A DNA stretch of 64,000 bases from Streptomyces sp. 71268 (GCF_029392895.1 NZ_CP114200.1:7198501-7262500); one strand, 5' to 3'; shown: positions 1 through 11,380, counted from the stretch's first letter. Numbers and translations are program-made. Notes: a model not told the origin generated them from the sequence alone.

Positions 1-417
1 GGTGCCGTCGCCGGTGACCCGCGCGGCGAAGGTGACGAACTGCTGGGCCAGCCGGTCGGTGAGCTGCTGCGCGCGCTCCGGTGTGTCGGCGGTGCCCGAG
101 ATCCTGATGACGTTCCCGTCGGCGACCTTGGCGCTCACCCGCTCCCGCACCTCGTCACCGTCGCCCGCCCAGCGCAGCGTGGCCGCCGTGCGGTCCAGCA
201 CCGACGAACTGGTCACGATGTACGCCTGGGTCAACAACTCGCGCTCCTCCCACTGCCCCGGCAGCAGGACCGATGCCGAGGCCGTGTACCGCGGGGGGAA
301 CAGCGCCGAGACGCCGTAGCCGACGAGCGCGCCCACCGCCGTGAGGACGGCGAGCAGGCGCCAGCGCCGTTGGAGCATCCGCCCGATCGTGGCCAGGCGT
401 ATCGTGTCCTCGCTCAA
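1..417 (-). CDS. Wzz/YveK-type chain-length regulator, N-terminal part (runs off window)
   Basis: The minus-strand frame opens at a TTG codon (415-417) that overlaps the stop of the upstream glycosyltransferase in a TTGA arrangement, and stays open to the window edge (139 codons seen). The protein has a short basic start, one hydrophobic helix (about residues 23-40, LLAVLTAVGALVGYGV), then FPPRYTASASVLLPG and an extracytoplasmic region. This is the usual N-terminus of polysaccharide chain-length determinant proteins (PF02706), which set polymer length during export. Its position as last visible gene of an exopolysaccharide operon fits. The rest, including any C-terminal kinase domain, lies outside the window. 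Confidence 0.7.
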   Translation of the reverse strand, partial: MSEDTIRLATIGRMLQRRWRLLAVLTAVGALVGYGVSALFPPRYTASASVLLPGQWEERELLTQAYIVTSSSVLDRTAATLRWAGDGDEVRERVSAKVADGNVIRISGTADTPERAQQLTDRLAQQFVTFAARVTGDGT

Positions 418-1701
418 CGGTGCGGCCTCTTCCCCGCCCGGGCCGAGGTGCCCGCCGCCACCGGGGGCAGGCCGCGGCAGGCGGCGGCGTAGGCGGCCAG
501 CAGCGAGGCCTGCGAGTTCCGCCAGGAGAGCCGCCCGTTGATCCGCTCCCGACCGATGGCGCCCATCCGCTCCCGCTGCCCCGGATCGTCCAGCAGCCGC
601 GCGATGAGGCCGGCGAACGCGGCCTCGTCGTTGGCGGGCGCGTAGACGGCGGCCTCCCCTGCGGAGACCCGGGCCTCCTTCAGGTCGAACGAGACGACGG
701 GCCGGCCCATCGCCATGTACTCCAGGACCTTGTTCATGGTCGACACGTCGTTGAGCGGGTTGCGCGGGTCGGGGGAGAGGCACACGTCCGCGGTGGACAG
801 GTAGCGCACCAGGTCCGCGTCCGGCACGCGCCCGGTGAACTGCACCTGCTCGGTGAGCCCGAGCCGCCGGGACAGCTCCACCATCGCGTCGAAGGAGTCG
901 CCGGAGCCGACGAACACCGCGTGCCAGTCGCTCCGCCCCAGTTCGTTGCGCAGCCTCGCCAGCGCCCGCAGGGCGTAGTCCACGCCGTCCTGCGGGCCCA
1001 TGACGCCCAGGTAGCACAGCAGATGGGGCTTGCCGCGCTTCAACTCCGGCTCCGGGTCCACCTGTTGGAACCGCTCGACGGCGGGCGCGCTGCGCACCAC
1101 GAAGACGTCCGCCGGCCGGCGTCCGCCCCGGCGTACCGCGACGTCCCGGTAGCTCTCGTTGGTGGCGATGACCACGTCCGCGGCCCGGTAGGTCAGCCGC
1201 TCCAGGGCGCGCACGGCGCGGTAGAGCAGGTCCTCGCCACGGTCGAAGCGGGACAGGTACAGCTCGGGCACCAGGTCGTGCTGGTCGAAGACGAACCGCG
1301 CGCCGCGCCGCTTCAGCCAGAGGGCCGGCAGGAACAGCAGGTCGGGCGGGTTGCAGGCGTGCACCACGTCGACCGGGCCGACCCTGCGGGCCAGCCGGGC
1401 GGTGTGCCACAGCGCCGCTCCGTACTCCCGCAGGTAGCCGGCCGGGCCCCCGGTGGCCGCGCGCAGCGGGTAGCGGTGGATGCGCACCCCGTCGATCACC
1501 GCCTCAGGCTCCGTGTCCCGCTTGCCGCCCCGGGGGCAGATGACGTGCACCTCCCAGCCCGCCTCGCGCAGCGTCGTGCACTCCTGCCACACCCGCCGGT
1601 CGAAGGGCACCGACAGGTTCTCCACCAGGATCAGCGCGCGCCGCCCCGGTCCGATGTCGCCGATCTCGCCAGCCCGGTCGGGCTCGCCGTTCAACGTCGC
1701 G

Positions 1702-3015
<1,314 letters not shown>

Positions 3016-3085
3016 GACCCGTCCCTCCCCCCAGGCAGGCCGCTGTGGCCTGCGGTCCGCGCGCCGGCCGGTCGGCCCCCGCGCA

Positions 3086-4636
3086 TCAGTAGGCCCCCTG
3101 CCCGTGGAGCACCGCGCGCAGGGTCTTCCACAAGATCACCGTGTCCAGCGCGAGCGACCAGTCCTCCACGTACCGCAGGTCGAGCCGGACCGCCTCCTCC
3201 CACGGCAGGTCACTGCGCCCGCTGATCTGCCACAGACCGGTGAGCCCGGGCTTGACCAGCAGCCGCCGCCGGATGTCCGGGCCGTACGCGGCGCACTCCT
3301 CCGGCAGCGGGGGCCGCGGGCCGACGAGCGACATCGAGCCGGTGAGTACGTTCAGAAGTTGTGGCAGCTCGTCGATCGAGTAGCGGCGCAGCACGGCCCC
3401 CACCCGGGTCACCCGCGGGTCCCGGCGCAGCTTGAACAGCAGCCCCGCGCCCTCGTTGCGATCGGCCAACTCGGCGCGCACCCGGTCGGCGCCGACGACC
3501 ATGGTGCGGAACTTGAGGATCGTGAACTCGCGGCCGTCCTTGCCCACCCTGCGCTGGCTGTAGAACGCGCCGCCCCGGCTGTCCAGCACCACGAGCAGCC
3601 CGACGAGCACCATCAGCGGCGCGAACAGCAGCAGCAGTACCGCGGCACCCAGCCGGTCGACGACCTCCTTGACCACGCGCCGGCCGCCGGTGAACGTCGG
3701 CATGCTGACCCGCAGCAACGGGAGCCCGAGGACCGTGTCGACGTGCAGCCTCGGCCCCGCCACCTCCATCAGCACGGGCGCCACGACCATCTCGGCGTCG
3801 CTGCCCTCAAGGTTCCAGGCCAGCCGCTGCAGCCGGTCCGGCGACCAGTGCGGGTCGGGCGTGACCGCGACGACGCGGTAGCCGTCGCGGTGGACGTGGT
3901 TCGCGACGTCCGCCAACCGGCCGACGACCGGCACGCCGTCCACGTGCTCCCCGTCGAGCCCGCGACCATCGGTCGTACACACCGCGTCCACCCGCCAGCC
4001 CAGGTGTGGAAACTTCCGGGTGCGCGCGATCAGGTCGCGCACGGTGGTCGGGCTTCCGGCCGCGAGCACCGGTCGCAGACAGCGCCCTTCCTTGCGCTGC
4101 CTGTGCAGCCAAAGGCGCAGGAGATAGCGCGCGGTAAGGGTGGTGAGCGCGATCGCGGGGACCGCGACGAATATCCAGAGCTTGATGTTGCGCGAGGTGA
4201 GCGCGATTCCGCCGAGCGCCAGGACGACGGTCGCCGTGAACACAGCGCGCCCCAGTCGGCGGAACTCCTCGGCACCCTGGCCGAGAACGGCCGGGTTCCA
4301 CGCCCGGCTCACCGCGAGGGCGGCCAGCACCAGAAGTTCGGTGCCGAAGGCGAGAATTCCCCATTTCTCGTGCCAGTTGGCCGCGTCCCGGGCCCCGAAG
4401 AAATTGCCGATCGCCGCCACCACGAAGGCGGTGGTCACGGTGTCGCTGGTGATCACGGTACGGCGGTACCGCTGCTCCCACTCAGTCGCGGGTTGGTTGC
4501 CCGTCCCGTTCCCCAGACGCCGGTGCGCCGGCGGAAACGGGCTGACTAATTCCCCCTGCTGCACAGAACCCCCCCAGGTCCCCAAAGAATCGAGGTGCCT
4601 TTCCTCAGACCGTTCCTCTCCACGGGAGGTCCCCAC
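3086..4636 (-). CDS. Undecaprenyl-phosphate sugar phosphotransferase
   Basis: This 516-residue membrane enzyme should start exopolysaccharide assembly by moving a sugar-1-phosphate from a nucleotide sugar to undecaprenyl phosphate (WbaP/CpsE family). Four or five hydrophobic segments occupy about residues 65-170, followed by a CoA-binding-like middle domain. The bacterial sugar transferase domain (PF02397) has a membrane re-entry helix, YSQRRVGKDGREFTILKFRTM, LPQLLNVLTGSMSLVGPRPP, and the C-terminal KPGLTGLWQISGRS. It is the first gene of the minus-strand operon. The ATG at 4636 is accepted with some doubt because the first 50 residues are poorly conserved in look; if right, codon 30 is a TTA (4547-4549). 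Confidence 0.9.
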   Translation of the reverse strand: MGTSRGEERSEERHLDSLGTWGGSVQQGELVSPFPPAHRRLGNGTGNQPATEWEQRYRRTVITSDTVTTAFVVAAIGNFFGARDAANWHEKWGILAFGTELLVLAALAVSRAWNPAVLGQGAEEFRRLGRAVFTATVVLALGGIALTSRNIKLWIFVAVPAIALTTLTARYLLRLWLHRQRKEGRCLRPVLAAGSPTTVRDLIARTRKFPHLGWRVDAVCTTDGRGLDGEHVDGVPVVGRLADVANHVHRDGYRVVAVTPDPHWSPDRLQRLAWNLEGSDAEMVVAPVLMEVAGPRLHVDTVLGLPLLRVSMPTFTGGRRVVKEVVDRLGAAVLLLLFAPLMVLVGLLVVLDSRGGAFYSQRRVGKDGREFTILKFRTMVVGADRVRAELADRNEGAGLLFKLRRDPRVTRVGAVLRRYSIDELPQLLNVLTGSMSLVGPRPPLPEECAAYGPDIRRRLLVKPGLTGLWQISGRSDLPWEEAVRLDLRYVEDWSLALDTVILWKTLRAVLHGQGAY

Positions 4637-5657
4637 CTCCCGCGCATGGCATCGCGGCTTTTCGCAGCGCTACGTGAACAACCCGCCTGGCGGCAACCGC
4701 ATACGCCTGGCCCGCCAGACCTTCGAGGTGCGTGGAAACCCGGCGGAACGACCTCGGGTGCTCCCCACACCCGCGGCGCCCGCTGGGGCTCCAGGAAATG
4801 GATCACCTCGACGCCCGGCGCCGAGGGTGTGACCGCTGGCCGCCCGTGGCGTCGGACCAATAGATCGTTATGGGCCCGCCTCGCCTCCGAACCGCCGAAG
4901 CACGGTCAATCTAGACCATCGGAGCCAAGATGAAGAGAGGATGTGTGCGACTTGTGGTCGACTTTTGAAACTGAACTTACCGACGGGAGAACGGCATTGG
5001 GGTTCGTGTGACAGATGGTGAGTTCTGTGACGAGTGGGAAAGTGGCATTCCAAGGCTCGGGCCGGCCAAAGGGGTCGTAAAGCGTGATCGACAAGGGCGG
5101 CCCGGATCGGCCGGCGTGGCCGTGGGTGGTGCTGAAGAGGGCCACGATGACCGCCGCGCCGTTCGGGTGACACCGCACCTACGCGCCGACGTGCTCGCGC
5201 ACCCACATACGCACCCACATACGCGCGCGCTCACGCGGGAACACGCCAAGGCGGCCATGCGCCAACGGGCCGCGAACCGCGACTGGGACTCGCCCGGGTC
5301 CGGGTCCCCACCCAGCCTCGTTCCGGGCCGTCGTGCCAGGTCAGACGCCATATCGGAGTAGAGGCCGGGCCGCGGGTGGGACCGTGGCCGCCCCCCCCGT
5401 GAGTACGGCGAAGGGGGCATAGCGGTCGAACTGCCGGCGCAATAGCTGCAGTTCGCACCTATGTGGCCCGCTGGAGTTCTGTTCCACCCGTCACCGCAAC
5501 CTGCCCCCGTGATCGTGGGCCAGTCCGTCGGCGGTGCGGGGAACCGTGGGGACGCACGCACGTGAACGGGTGGGTCCCCGTACCGGAATCCGCGGGCGGC
5601 GTGCGCTCCGACGCCCCTTCCGCCGACTCCTCACCCCTCAACGAAGGGACCTGATCC
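4637..5657. other. Intergenic region between divergent EPS operon and phoD
   Basis: About 1 kb with no gene I can support on either strand. The stretch 4900-4990 is clearly more A/T-rich than its surroundings and probably holds the EPS promoter. It contains a short GGTC-N6-GACC inverted repeat near 4904-4917. A 12-bp unit CGCACCCACATA is repeated in tandem at 5199-5222. Ahead of phoD, GTTCCACCC and GTCACCG (5481-5496) vaguely recall a PHO box but lack its 11-bp spacing. Confidence 0.5.
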
Positions 5658-7271
5658 ATGGACATCAGCAGACGCCGCCTGATCGGCGCCGCCGGCGCGA
5701 CCGGCGCCGCGCTCGGCCTGTTCAGCGCCGGTCTCAGCAGCGGCTCGGCCTGGGCCGCACCGCGCTACCAGGACGATCCCTACCGCCTCGGCGTCGCCTC
5801 CGGCGACCCGTCCGCCGACGGCTTCGTCCTGTGGACCCGGCTGGCGCCCGACCCGCTGGCCGTCGACAGCCGCGGCGGCATGCCCGAGCGCAAGGTCGCG
5901 GTCGAGTGGCAGGTGGCCGCCGACGAGCGGTTCCGCCACGTCGTCCGGCACGGCCGCGCCTGGGCCGTGCCCGAACTCGCGCACTCCGTACACGCCGAGG
6001 TCCACGGGCTGCGCCCGGGCCGCGAGTACTTCTACCGCTTCCGCACCGGCGGCGCGATCAGCCCCGTCGGCCGCGCCCGCACCGCGCCGGCCCCGCACGG
6101 CCACGGCGGCTGGGCCTCCGACGTGAGCTTCGCCTTCGCCTCCTGTCAGTGCTGGTACGAGGGCTTCTACACGGCCTACCGGCACATGGCCAACGAGGAC
6201 CTGGACTTCGTCGCCTTCCTCGGCGACTACCTCTACGAGGGCGGTGTGGGCGCCAACGCGGGCGTCCGCGACATGCGGTTGGACCCCTCGTACCAGCGCG
6301 AGACCTACACCCTCGCCGAATACCGCAACCGCTACGCCCTCACCAAGCTGGACGCCGACCTCCAGGCCGCGCACGCCGCCTTCGCGTGGATCGTCACCTG
6401 GGACGACCACGAGGTCGAGAACAACTGGGCCCGCGACACCGCCCAGGTCGACAAGGACGGCTTCCCCGACGACGACATCGCCTCCTTCCGGGCCCGCAGG
6501 GCGCGCGCGGCACAGGCGTACTACGAGCACCAGCCGCTGCGCCTGCCCCAGAAGCCGCGGGGCGACCGCATGCGCCTGTACCGGCGGCTGAACTTCGGCT
6601 CCGTCCTCGACCTGCACGTCCTGGACACCCGCTCGTACCGCGACGACCAGGTCGGCGGCGACGGCACCAAGCCCGGCTACGACAAGGAACGGCGCGAGAA
6701 GTCGCGCACCATGCTCGGCGCCCAGCAGGAGCGTTGGTTGCTGAACGGCGCCGGTCGCTCCCGCGCCACGTGGAACGTGCTCGCCAACCAGACCCTGGTC
6801 TCCCAGGTCGACCAGGACCCCAACCCCGACGTCCTCTCCTCCGGCCTGGACATGTGGGACGGTTACACGGCCGCCCGCGACCGGCTGCTCACCGGCTTCT
6901 ACCGGCAGGGTGTGAACAACCCGGTGGTGATCACCGGCGACATCCACCGCAGCGTGGTCTCCGACCTCAAGCTGGACTTCGACAACCCGAAGTCGCCCAC
7001 CGTCGGCACGGAGTTCGCCGGCACGTCCATCAGCTCGGGCAAGGACGGCGCCGCCATGGACAAGGTAGGGCGCGACTGGATGACCGAGGGCGTCAACCCG
7101 CACCTGAAGTGGCACAACGCCCAGCGCGGCTACACCCGCGTACGGCTGAACCACCGCGAACTGCGCGCCGACTACCGGGTGCTGCCGTTCGTGACCAGGC
7201 CGGACGCGCCGGTGGAGACCGCCGCCTCGTTCCTGGTCCAGGCCGGCCGCCCCGGAGCCCACCAGCTCTGA
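5658..7271 (+). CDS. phoD: PhoD-type alkaline phosphatase/phosphodiesterase, Tat-exported
   Basis: This 537-residue enzyme releases phosphate from organic mono- and diesters outside the cell and needs Ca2+/Fe3+. The N-terminus is a twin-arginine signal (SRRRLIGAAGATGAAL, ending near SAWAAP), so it is exported folded. An N-terminal beta domain (PhoD_N, about 40-135: GVASGDPSADGFVLWTRLAP) precedes the catalytic domain with FLGDYLYEGG, WDDHEVENNWA and VITGDIHRS, which carry metal ligands. Length is typical. The start is set by GAAGGGA 8 bp upstream. A strong hairpin follows at 7358, so it is probably a single-gene unit. A clear PHO box was not found, so PhoP control is expected from the family, not shown here. 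Confidence 0.93.
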   Translation: MDISRRRLIGAAGATGAALGLFSAGLSSGSAWAAPRYQDDPYRLGVASGDPSADGFVLWTRLAPDPLAVDSRGGMPERKVAVEWQVAADERFRHVVRHGRAWAVPELAHSVHAEVHGLRPGREYFYRFRTGGAISPVGRARTAPAPHGHGGWASDVSFAFASCQCWYEGFYTAYRHMANEDLDFVAFLGDYLYEGGVGANAGVRDMRLDPSYQRETYTLAEYRNRYALTKLDADLQAAHAAFAWIVTWDDHEVENNWARDTAQVDKDGFPDDDIASFRARRARAAQAYYEHQPLRLPQKPRGDRMRLYRRLNFGSVLDLHVLDTRSYRDDQVGGDGTKPGYDKERREKSRTMLGAQQERWLLNGAGRSRATWNVLANQTLVSQVDQDPNPDVLSSGLDMWDGYTAARDRLLTGFYRQGVNNPVVITGDIHRSVVSDLKLDFDNPKSPTVGTEFAGTSISSGKDGAAMDKVGRDWMTEGVNPHLKWHNAQRGYTRVRLNHRELRADYRVLPFVTRPDAPVETAASFLVQAGRPGAHQL

Positions 7272-7357
7272 CTCCCACCGTGGGGCGTCGCCACGGGCCT
7301 TCCAGGCCGCGAACGCCGCCAGGCGGGCGAACCCTTCGGGCCCCGACCCCTTCCGGC

Positions 7358-7397
7358 CCGAACCCTTCCAGGCCCGAACCGGCCTGGGAGGGTTCGG
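7358..7397 (+). terminator. Rho-independent-like hairpin after phoD
   Basis: A 17-bp stem with one mismatch (arms 7358-7374 and 7381-7397) and the 6-base loop CGAACC lies 87 bp past the phoD stop. There is no T-run, as is common for actinomycete terminators. Confidence 0.75.
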
Positions 7398-7615
7398 CCA
7401 GTGGACGGCCTGGGTGGCCTGGTGGCGCCGGGGCGGCGGAGGTGGTGGCTGGGTTGGCCGCCTGACCTGTCCGGATTCGGGGGCGCGTGACCCGCCCCGA
7501 CCAGCGGCGGCTGCCGCGTCCCGCCGGCGGATCGGTACGCGTCGTCCGCCGAGGGTGGCACATGGGCCGAATCGGGTTACTCGGTGAGGACGAGCCGCCA
7601 TCCCGAGGAGCTGTC

Positions 7616-7849
7616 GTGGTCATCGTCGCCATCTTGCTGCCGCCCGGCCTGCTGGTCCTGGTCCTGGTGCTGGGACGCTACGAGGAGTGGCTGCTCGGAG
7701 CGCCCGCGCGCCCGCCACGGCACGCGCGCGGCAGGCGCCACCTCTCCCTCGTACCGAGGGCGCGGGCCGAGCCCACACCGACGGCCGAGCCCACGCGGGC
7801 GGCGGAGCGCGCCCCGAAGCCGGCGCGGCGCCCCGCCGACGCGGCGTAA
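7616..7849 (+). CDS. Small single-helix membrane protein
   Basis: A 77-residue protein begins directly with a hydrophobic helix (VVIVAILLPPGLLVLVLVL), then GRYEEWLL and a long Pro/Ala/Arg-rich, probably disordered cytoplasmic tail. Such short proteins are common in Streptomyces, and no function is known to me. The GTG at 7616 has GAGGAG 5 bp upstream. An in-frame ATG at 7562, also with a GAGGG site, would add 18 residues and bring in a TTA codon; I prefer the shorter form because the helix then starts at residue 1. Confidence 0.55.
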   Translation: MVIVAILLPPGLLVLVLVLGRYEEWLLGAPARPPRHARGRRHLSLVPRARAEPTPTAEPTRAAERAPKPARRPADAA

Positions 7850-8249
7850 CCCCGTCCGGAACCCGTCCCCGGCTCCCGCCCCGGCGCCCGTCCCCGGCTC
7901 CCGCCCCGGCGCCCGGCCCCGGCACCCCGTACCGGCATCCGGCCCCGGCGACCGGTACCGGCACCCGGTGCTCGGCCCAGGCATCCGGGCGCGGCCTTCT
8001 GCCCGGCGCGAGTGGCCCGGTTGGACGCAGGGCCGGTCGTGAGCGCGCAGCAGTGTGCCGGCTCGCTGGCACACCCGTGGCGACCAGCGGCTTTACGCGT
8101 CGCCACGGCACCTGGACCACCTTCGACGGGTCCGCCGGCGGGGTGGTTGGAAGCGCGCGGAGTGGGCACCCGGTGGCGATCAGGTGTGTCCTGGCCTGGC
8201 GTGTACCGGCTCGCGCGCCCCGGCCCGATGCGGAGGAGGCAGGACAGGT
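7850..8249. repeat. Non-coding region with 25-bp tandem duplication
   Basis: A 25-bp unit beginning CCCGTCCCCGGCTCC is exactly duplicated at 7862-7886 and 7887-7911. Degenerate CCGGCACCC/CCGGCATCC-like copies follow to about 7975. The whole block is C/G low-complexity sequence. A reading frame through it would give a Pro/Ala/Gly/Arg tail without codon-usage support, so I treat it as non-coding. The rest to 8249 contains the SRPBCC gene leader. Confidence 0.6.
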
Positions 8250-8762
8250 ATGAGCGTCATCGAGGGCGCCGTCGACGTCGATGTCCCGGTCCACGTGGCC
8301 TATAACCAGTGGACCCAGTTCGAGTGCTTCCCCCGGTTCATGCGCGGCGTGCGCGAGGTGGACCGCTCCCGATCCGCCATGACGCACTGGGTGACCAGAT
8401 TCGGCGGCGTGACGCGCGAGTTCGACGCCGCGATCACCGAGCAGCGCCCCGACGAACGCGTGGTGTGGCGCAGCGTGCGGACACCCCGGCTCACCGGAAC
8501 GGTGGACTTCCACGCGCTGGGGGAGTCCCGCTGTCGGGTCGCGCTGCGCATCGACTTCACGCCACGCGGCGTCGCCGAGCGGGTCGGGGACGCCCTGGGC
8601 GTGGTTCGGCGACAGGTGCTGGCGGACCTTCAGCGCTTCAAGGAGTACATCGAGGGGCAGGGCCGGGAGACCGGGCAGTGGCGGGGAACGATCAGCGGCG
8701 GCCACGTCAGGCCCGACGCCGACCGCCTGCCACCACGGGTGCCGCACTGGCCGACCGGTTGA
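8250..8762 (+). CDS. SRPBCC (polyketide-cyclase/dehydrase-like) family protein
   Basis: This 170-residue protein looks like a single START/Bet v1 fold domain: VDVDVPVHVAYNQWTQFECFPRFMRGVREV at the start, a central WVTRFGGVTREFDAAI strand pair, and the long C-terminal helix ending QVLADLQRFKEYIEG. Members bind hydrophobic ligands in a cavity; many of this subtype are uncharacterised stress or membrane-associated proteins. Residues after 145 are polar and probably disordered. GGAGGAGG about 8 bp upstream fixes the ATG. No operon partner is evident, since the next gene is 190 bp away. Confidence 0.8.
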   Translation: MSVIEGAVDVDVPVHVAYNQWTQFECFPRFMRGVREVDRSRSAMTHWVTRFGGVTREFDAAITEQRPDERVVWRSVRTPRLTGTVDFHALGESRCRVALRIDFTPRGVAERVGDALGVVRRQVLADLQRFKEYIEGQGRETGQWRGTISGGHVRPDADRLPPRVPHWPTG

Positions 8763-8951
8763 GCCACGCCACGGCCGACCGGCCGACTGACGCCGTGCCG
8801 CCGATGACGGCGTGACGCCGACGGCGGAGACTGCCGAGACTGTGATGATGCATAACGGGGCATTTCAGATAAATTCTGTCTATTGTTCACCCCCGACGCC
8901 TTCGCGCGCGAGGAAGCGGAGGCCGGGGGCGCGGAGTGGAAGGCCGATGCG

Positions 8952-11246
8952 GTGCGAGACTCAGTGAACGACGATCCCGGCGGCGAGCAGGCGAAGATCA
9001 CCCCGCCCAAGACGTGGGCGGCCGGCGTCCCGGCCGTCGCCCACGCGCTCCAGTACTCGCTCGCGGAGACCTCGCCCCGTCGTACGGCGCTGAACCTGCT
9101 CGACATCAACCAGACCAAGGGGTTCGACTGCCCGGGATGCGCCTGGCCCGACCCCGCCCCGGGCCGGCGGCACACGAACGAGTACTGCGAGAACGGCGCC
9201 AAGCACGCCAACGACGACGCCACCACGCGGCGCGTCACACCCGAGTTCTTCCGCCGGTACTCGGTGAGCGAACTCGCGCGCAGCTCGGACCGTTGGCTGA
9301 ACCAACAGGGGCGGCTCACCCAGCCCATGGTGAAGCGGCCGGGCGCGGACCACTACGAGCCGATCAGCTGGCGCGACGCCATCGCGTTGCTGGCCGACGA
9401 GCTGCGCGCCATGGACTCGCCGGACGAGGCGGTCTTCTACACCTCGGGCCGGGCCGGCAACGAGCCCGCCTTCGTGCTCCAACTCTTCGCCCGGGCGCTC
9501 GGCACCAACAACCTGCCGGACTGCTCCAACATGTGCCACGAGTCCAGCGGCGCGGCGCTGCACGAGACGCTCGGGATCGGCAAGGGTGACGTCAGCCTCC
9601 TCGACATCCACCACGCCGACCTGGTGCTCACCGTGGGGCAGAACCCCGGCAGCAACCACCCCCGGATGCTGTCCGCGCTGGAGGAGACCAAGCGTGGGGG
9701 CGGGCAGATCGTGGCCGTCAACCCGCTCCCCGAGGCGGGCCTGATGCGGTTCAAGAACCCGCAGAAACCCCGGGGTGTGATCGGCCGTGGCACCAACATC
9801 GCCGACCAGTTCCTGCAGATCCGCCTCGGCGGTGACCTCGCCCTCTTCCAGGCCCTGAACCTGCTCCTGCTGGAGGCCGAGGACGCCGCGCCGGGCACGG
9901 TCCTCGACCGCGCCTTCATCGAGCACCGCACCACCGGGTTCGAGGAGTTCGCGGACCACCTGCGCGCCACCGTCTCCTGGCCGGACGTGCTGGCGGCCAC
10001 CGGACTGACCCGCCGGCAGATCGAGGAGTTGCGGGACCGGGTGCTGGCCAGCGAGCGGATCGTGGTGTGCTGGGCGATGGGGCTCACCCAGCAGAAGCAC
10101 GGCGTGCCCACCATCCGCGAACTGGTGAACTTCCAGCTCCTGCGGGGAAACATCGGCAGGCCGGGCGCCGGCGTGTGCCCCGTGCGCGGACACAGCAACG
10201 TCCAGGGCGACCGGACGATGGGCATCTGGGAGAAGATGCCCCAGGACTTCCTGGACGCGCTGGAGCGCGAGTTCTCCTTCACCCCGCCCGCCCGGCACGG
10301 CCTGGACACGGTGGACTCCATCCGGGCCATGCTCGAAGGCCGGGTCAGGGTCTTCCTCGGCCTCGCGGGCAACTTCGTACGCGCCGCCCCCGACAGCGAG
10401 CGCACCGAGGAGGCGATGCGCCGCTGCCGCCTCACCGCGCACATCTCGACGAAGCTGAACCGCTCGCACGCGGTCTGCGGCGACACGGCCCTGATCCTGC
10501 CGACCCTCGGCCGCAGCGAACGGGACTGCCAGGGCGGTGAGGAGCAGTTCATCACCGTCGAGGACTCCATGAGCCAGGTACACGCGTCGGCCGGACGCCT
10601 GGAGCCCGCCTCAAGTCACCTGCTCAGCGAGGTCGCGATCCTCAGCCGGTTGGCCCGCCAGACGCTCGGCGACAGGGTGCCCGTGCCCTGGGAGGACTTC
10701 GAGGCGGACTACGGGAACATCCGCGACCGCATCGCGCGGGTCGTCCCGGGCTTCGAGAACTTCAACACCAGGGTGCGGAAGCCGGGCGGCTTCGCCCTGC
10801 CCAACCCGGTCAACGAGGGGGTGTTCCCCACCCCCGGCGGCAAGGCGCGGTTCACCCGCAACGACTTCACGATGCTGCGCGCCCCCGAGGGCCACCTGCT
10901 GTTGCAGACGCTGCGCTCCCACGACCAGTGGAACACCGTCCCCTACACCACCGACGACCGGTACCGGGGTATCCACGGCTCCCGCCGGATCGTCCTCGTC
11001 CACCCCGCCGACCTGGCCGCCCTCGGGCTGGCCGACGGCGCGAAGGTGGACGTGGTCAGCGTCTGGCAGGACGGCACCGAACGCCGCGCCGAGGACTTCC
11101 GGCTCGTCTCCTACCCCACCACCGCCGGCTGCGCCGCGGCCTACTACCCGGAGACCAACGTCCTGGTGCCGCTCGACAGCGTGGCCGACACCAGCAACAC
11201 GCCGACCTCCAAGGGCATCGTCGTCCGCCTGGAGCCGCGCCCCTGA
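8952..11246 (+). CDS. FdhF/YdeP-type molybdopterin oxidoreductase
   Basis: This 764-residue cytoplasmic enzyme belongs to the formate-dehydrogenase-like bis-MGD family. It starts PPKTWAAGVPAVAHAL and has the family signature GFDCPGCAWPDP, SNMCHESSGAAL (Cys where FdhF has the Mo-bound Cys/Sec), GLTQQKHGVPT, and a C-terminal cofactor-binding domain (GSRRIVLVHPADLAALGL). The substrate of YdeP proteins is unsettled; acid-stress roles are reported in E. coli. GTG 8952 is chosen because GGAAGG lies 8 bp upstream and the family begins shortly before the PKTWAAG motif; TTG 8883 would add 23 residues. TAAATTCT near 8870 may be a -10 box. Confidence 0.9.
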   Translation: MRDSVNDDPGGEQAKITPPKTWAAGVPAVAHALQYSLAETSPRRTALNLLDINQTKGFDCPGCAWPDPAPGRRHTNEYCENGAKHANDDATTRRVTPEFFRRYSVSELARSSDRWLNQQGRLTQPMVKRPGADHYEPISWRDAIALLADELRAMDSPDEAVFYTSGRAGNEPAFVLQLFARALGTNNLPDCSNMCHESSGAALHETLGIGKGDVSLLDIHHADLVLTVGQNPGSNHPRMLSALEETKRGGGQIVAVNPLPEAGLMRFKNPQKPRGVIGRGTNIADQFLQIRLGGDLALFQALNLLLLEAEDAAPGTVLDRAFIEHRTTGFEEFADHLRATVSWPDVLAATGLTRRQIEELRDRVLASERIVVCWAMGLTQQKHGVPTIRELVNFQLLRGNIGRPGAGVCPVRGHSNVQGDRTMGIWEKMPQDFLDALEREFSFTPPARHGLDTVDSIRAMLEGRVRVFLGLAGNFVRAAPDSERTEEAMRRCRLTAHISTKLNRSHAVCGDTALILPTLGRSERDCQGGEEQFITVEDSMSQVHASAGRLEPASSHLLSEVAILSRLARQTLGDRVPVPWEDFEADYGNIRDRIARVVPGFENFNTRVRKPGGFALPNPVNEGVFPTPGGKARFTRNDFTMLRAPEGHLLLQTLRSHDQWNTVPYTTDDRYRGIHGSRRIVLVHPADLAALGLADGAKVDVVSVWQDGTERRAEDFRLVSYPTTAGCAAAYYPETNVLVPLDSVADTSNTPTSKGIVVRLEPRP

Positions 11247-11292
11247 CGCGCCGGGCCGACCGCGCCGACCACCCGCGCTGAGACAGCCACCC

Positions 11293-11380
11293 CGCGTGGC
11301 GACGGTCCCCCGGCGTCGCGACGGCCGCCCCGCCTGGCGACAGCCGCCCGCGTCGCGACGGCCCGCCGCGCCGGGACGGT
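11293..11380. repeat. Degenerate 18-20 bp tandem repeat
   Basis: Four to five imperfect copies of a unit resembling CGTCGCGACGGCCGCCCCG follow one another between the oxidoreductase gene and the DUF2945 gene. The copies differ at a few positions (TGGCGACGG, TCGCGACGG, TGGCGACAG). It may act as a transcript terminator or be neutral slippage sequence. Confidence 0.5.

Noticed and set aside
5481..5496. PHO-box-like GTTCCACCC/GTCACCG before phoD
   Set aside because: The two parts are 9 bp apart instead of 11 and only partly match; too weak to call a PhoP site.
5631..7601. A 656-codon minus-strand frame opposite phoD
   Set aside because: Val/Gly/Asp/Arg-rich shadow of phoD, with no ribosome site or domain.
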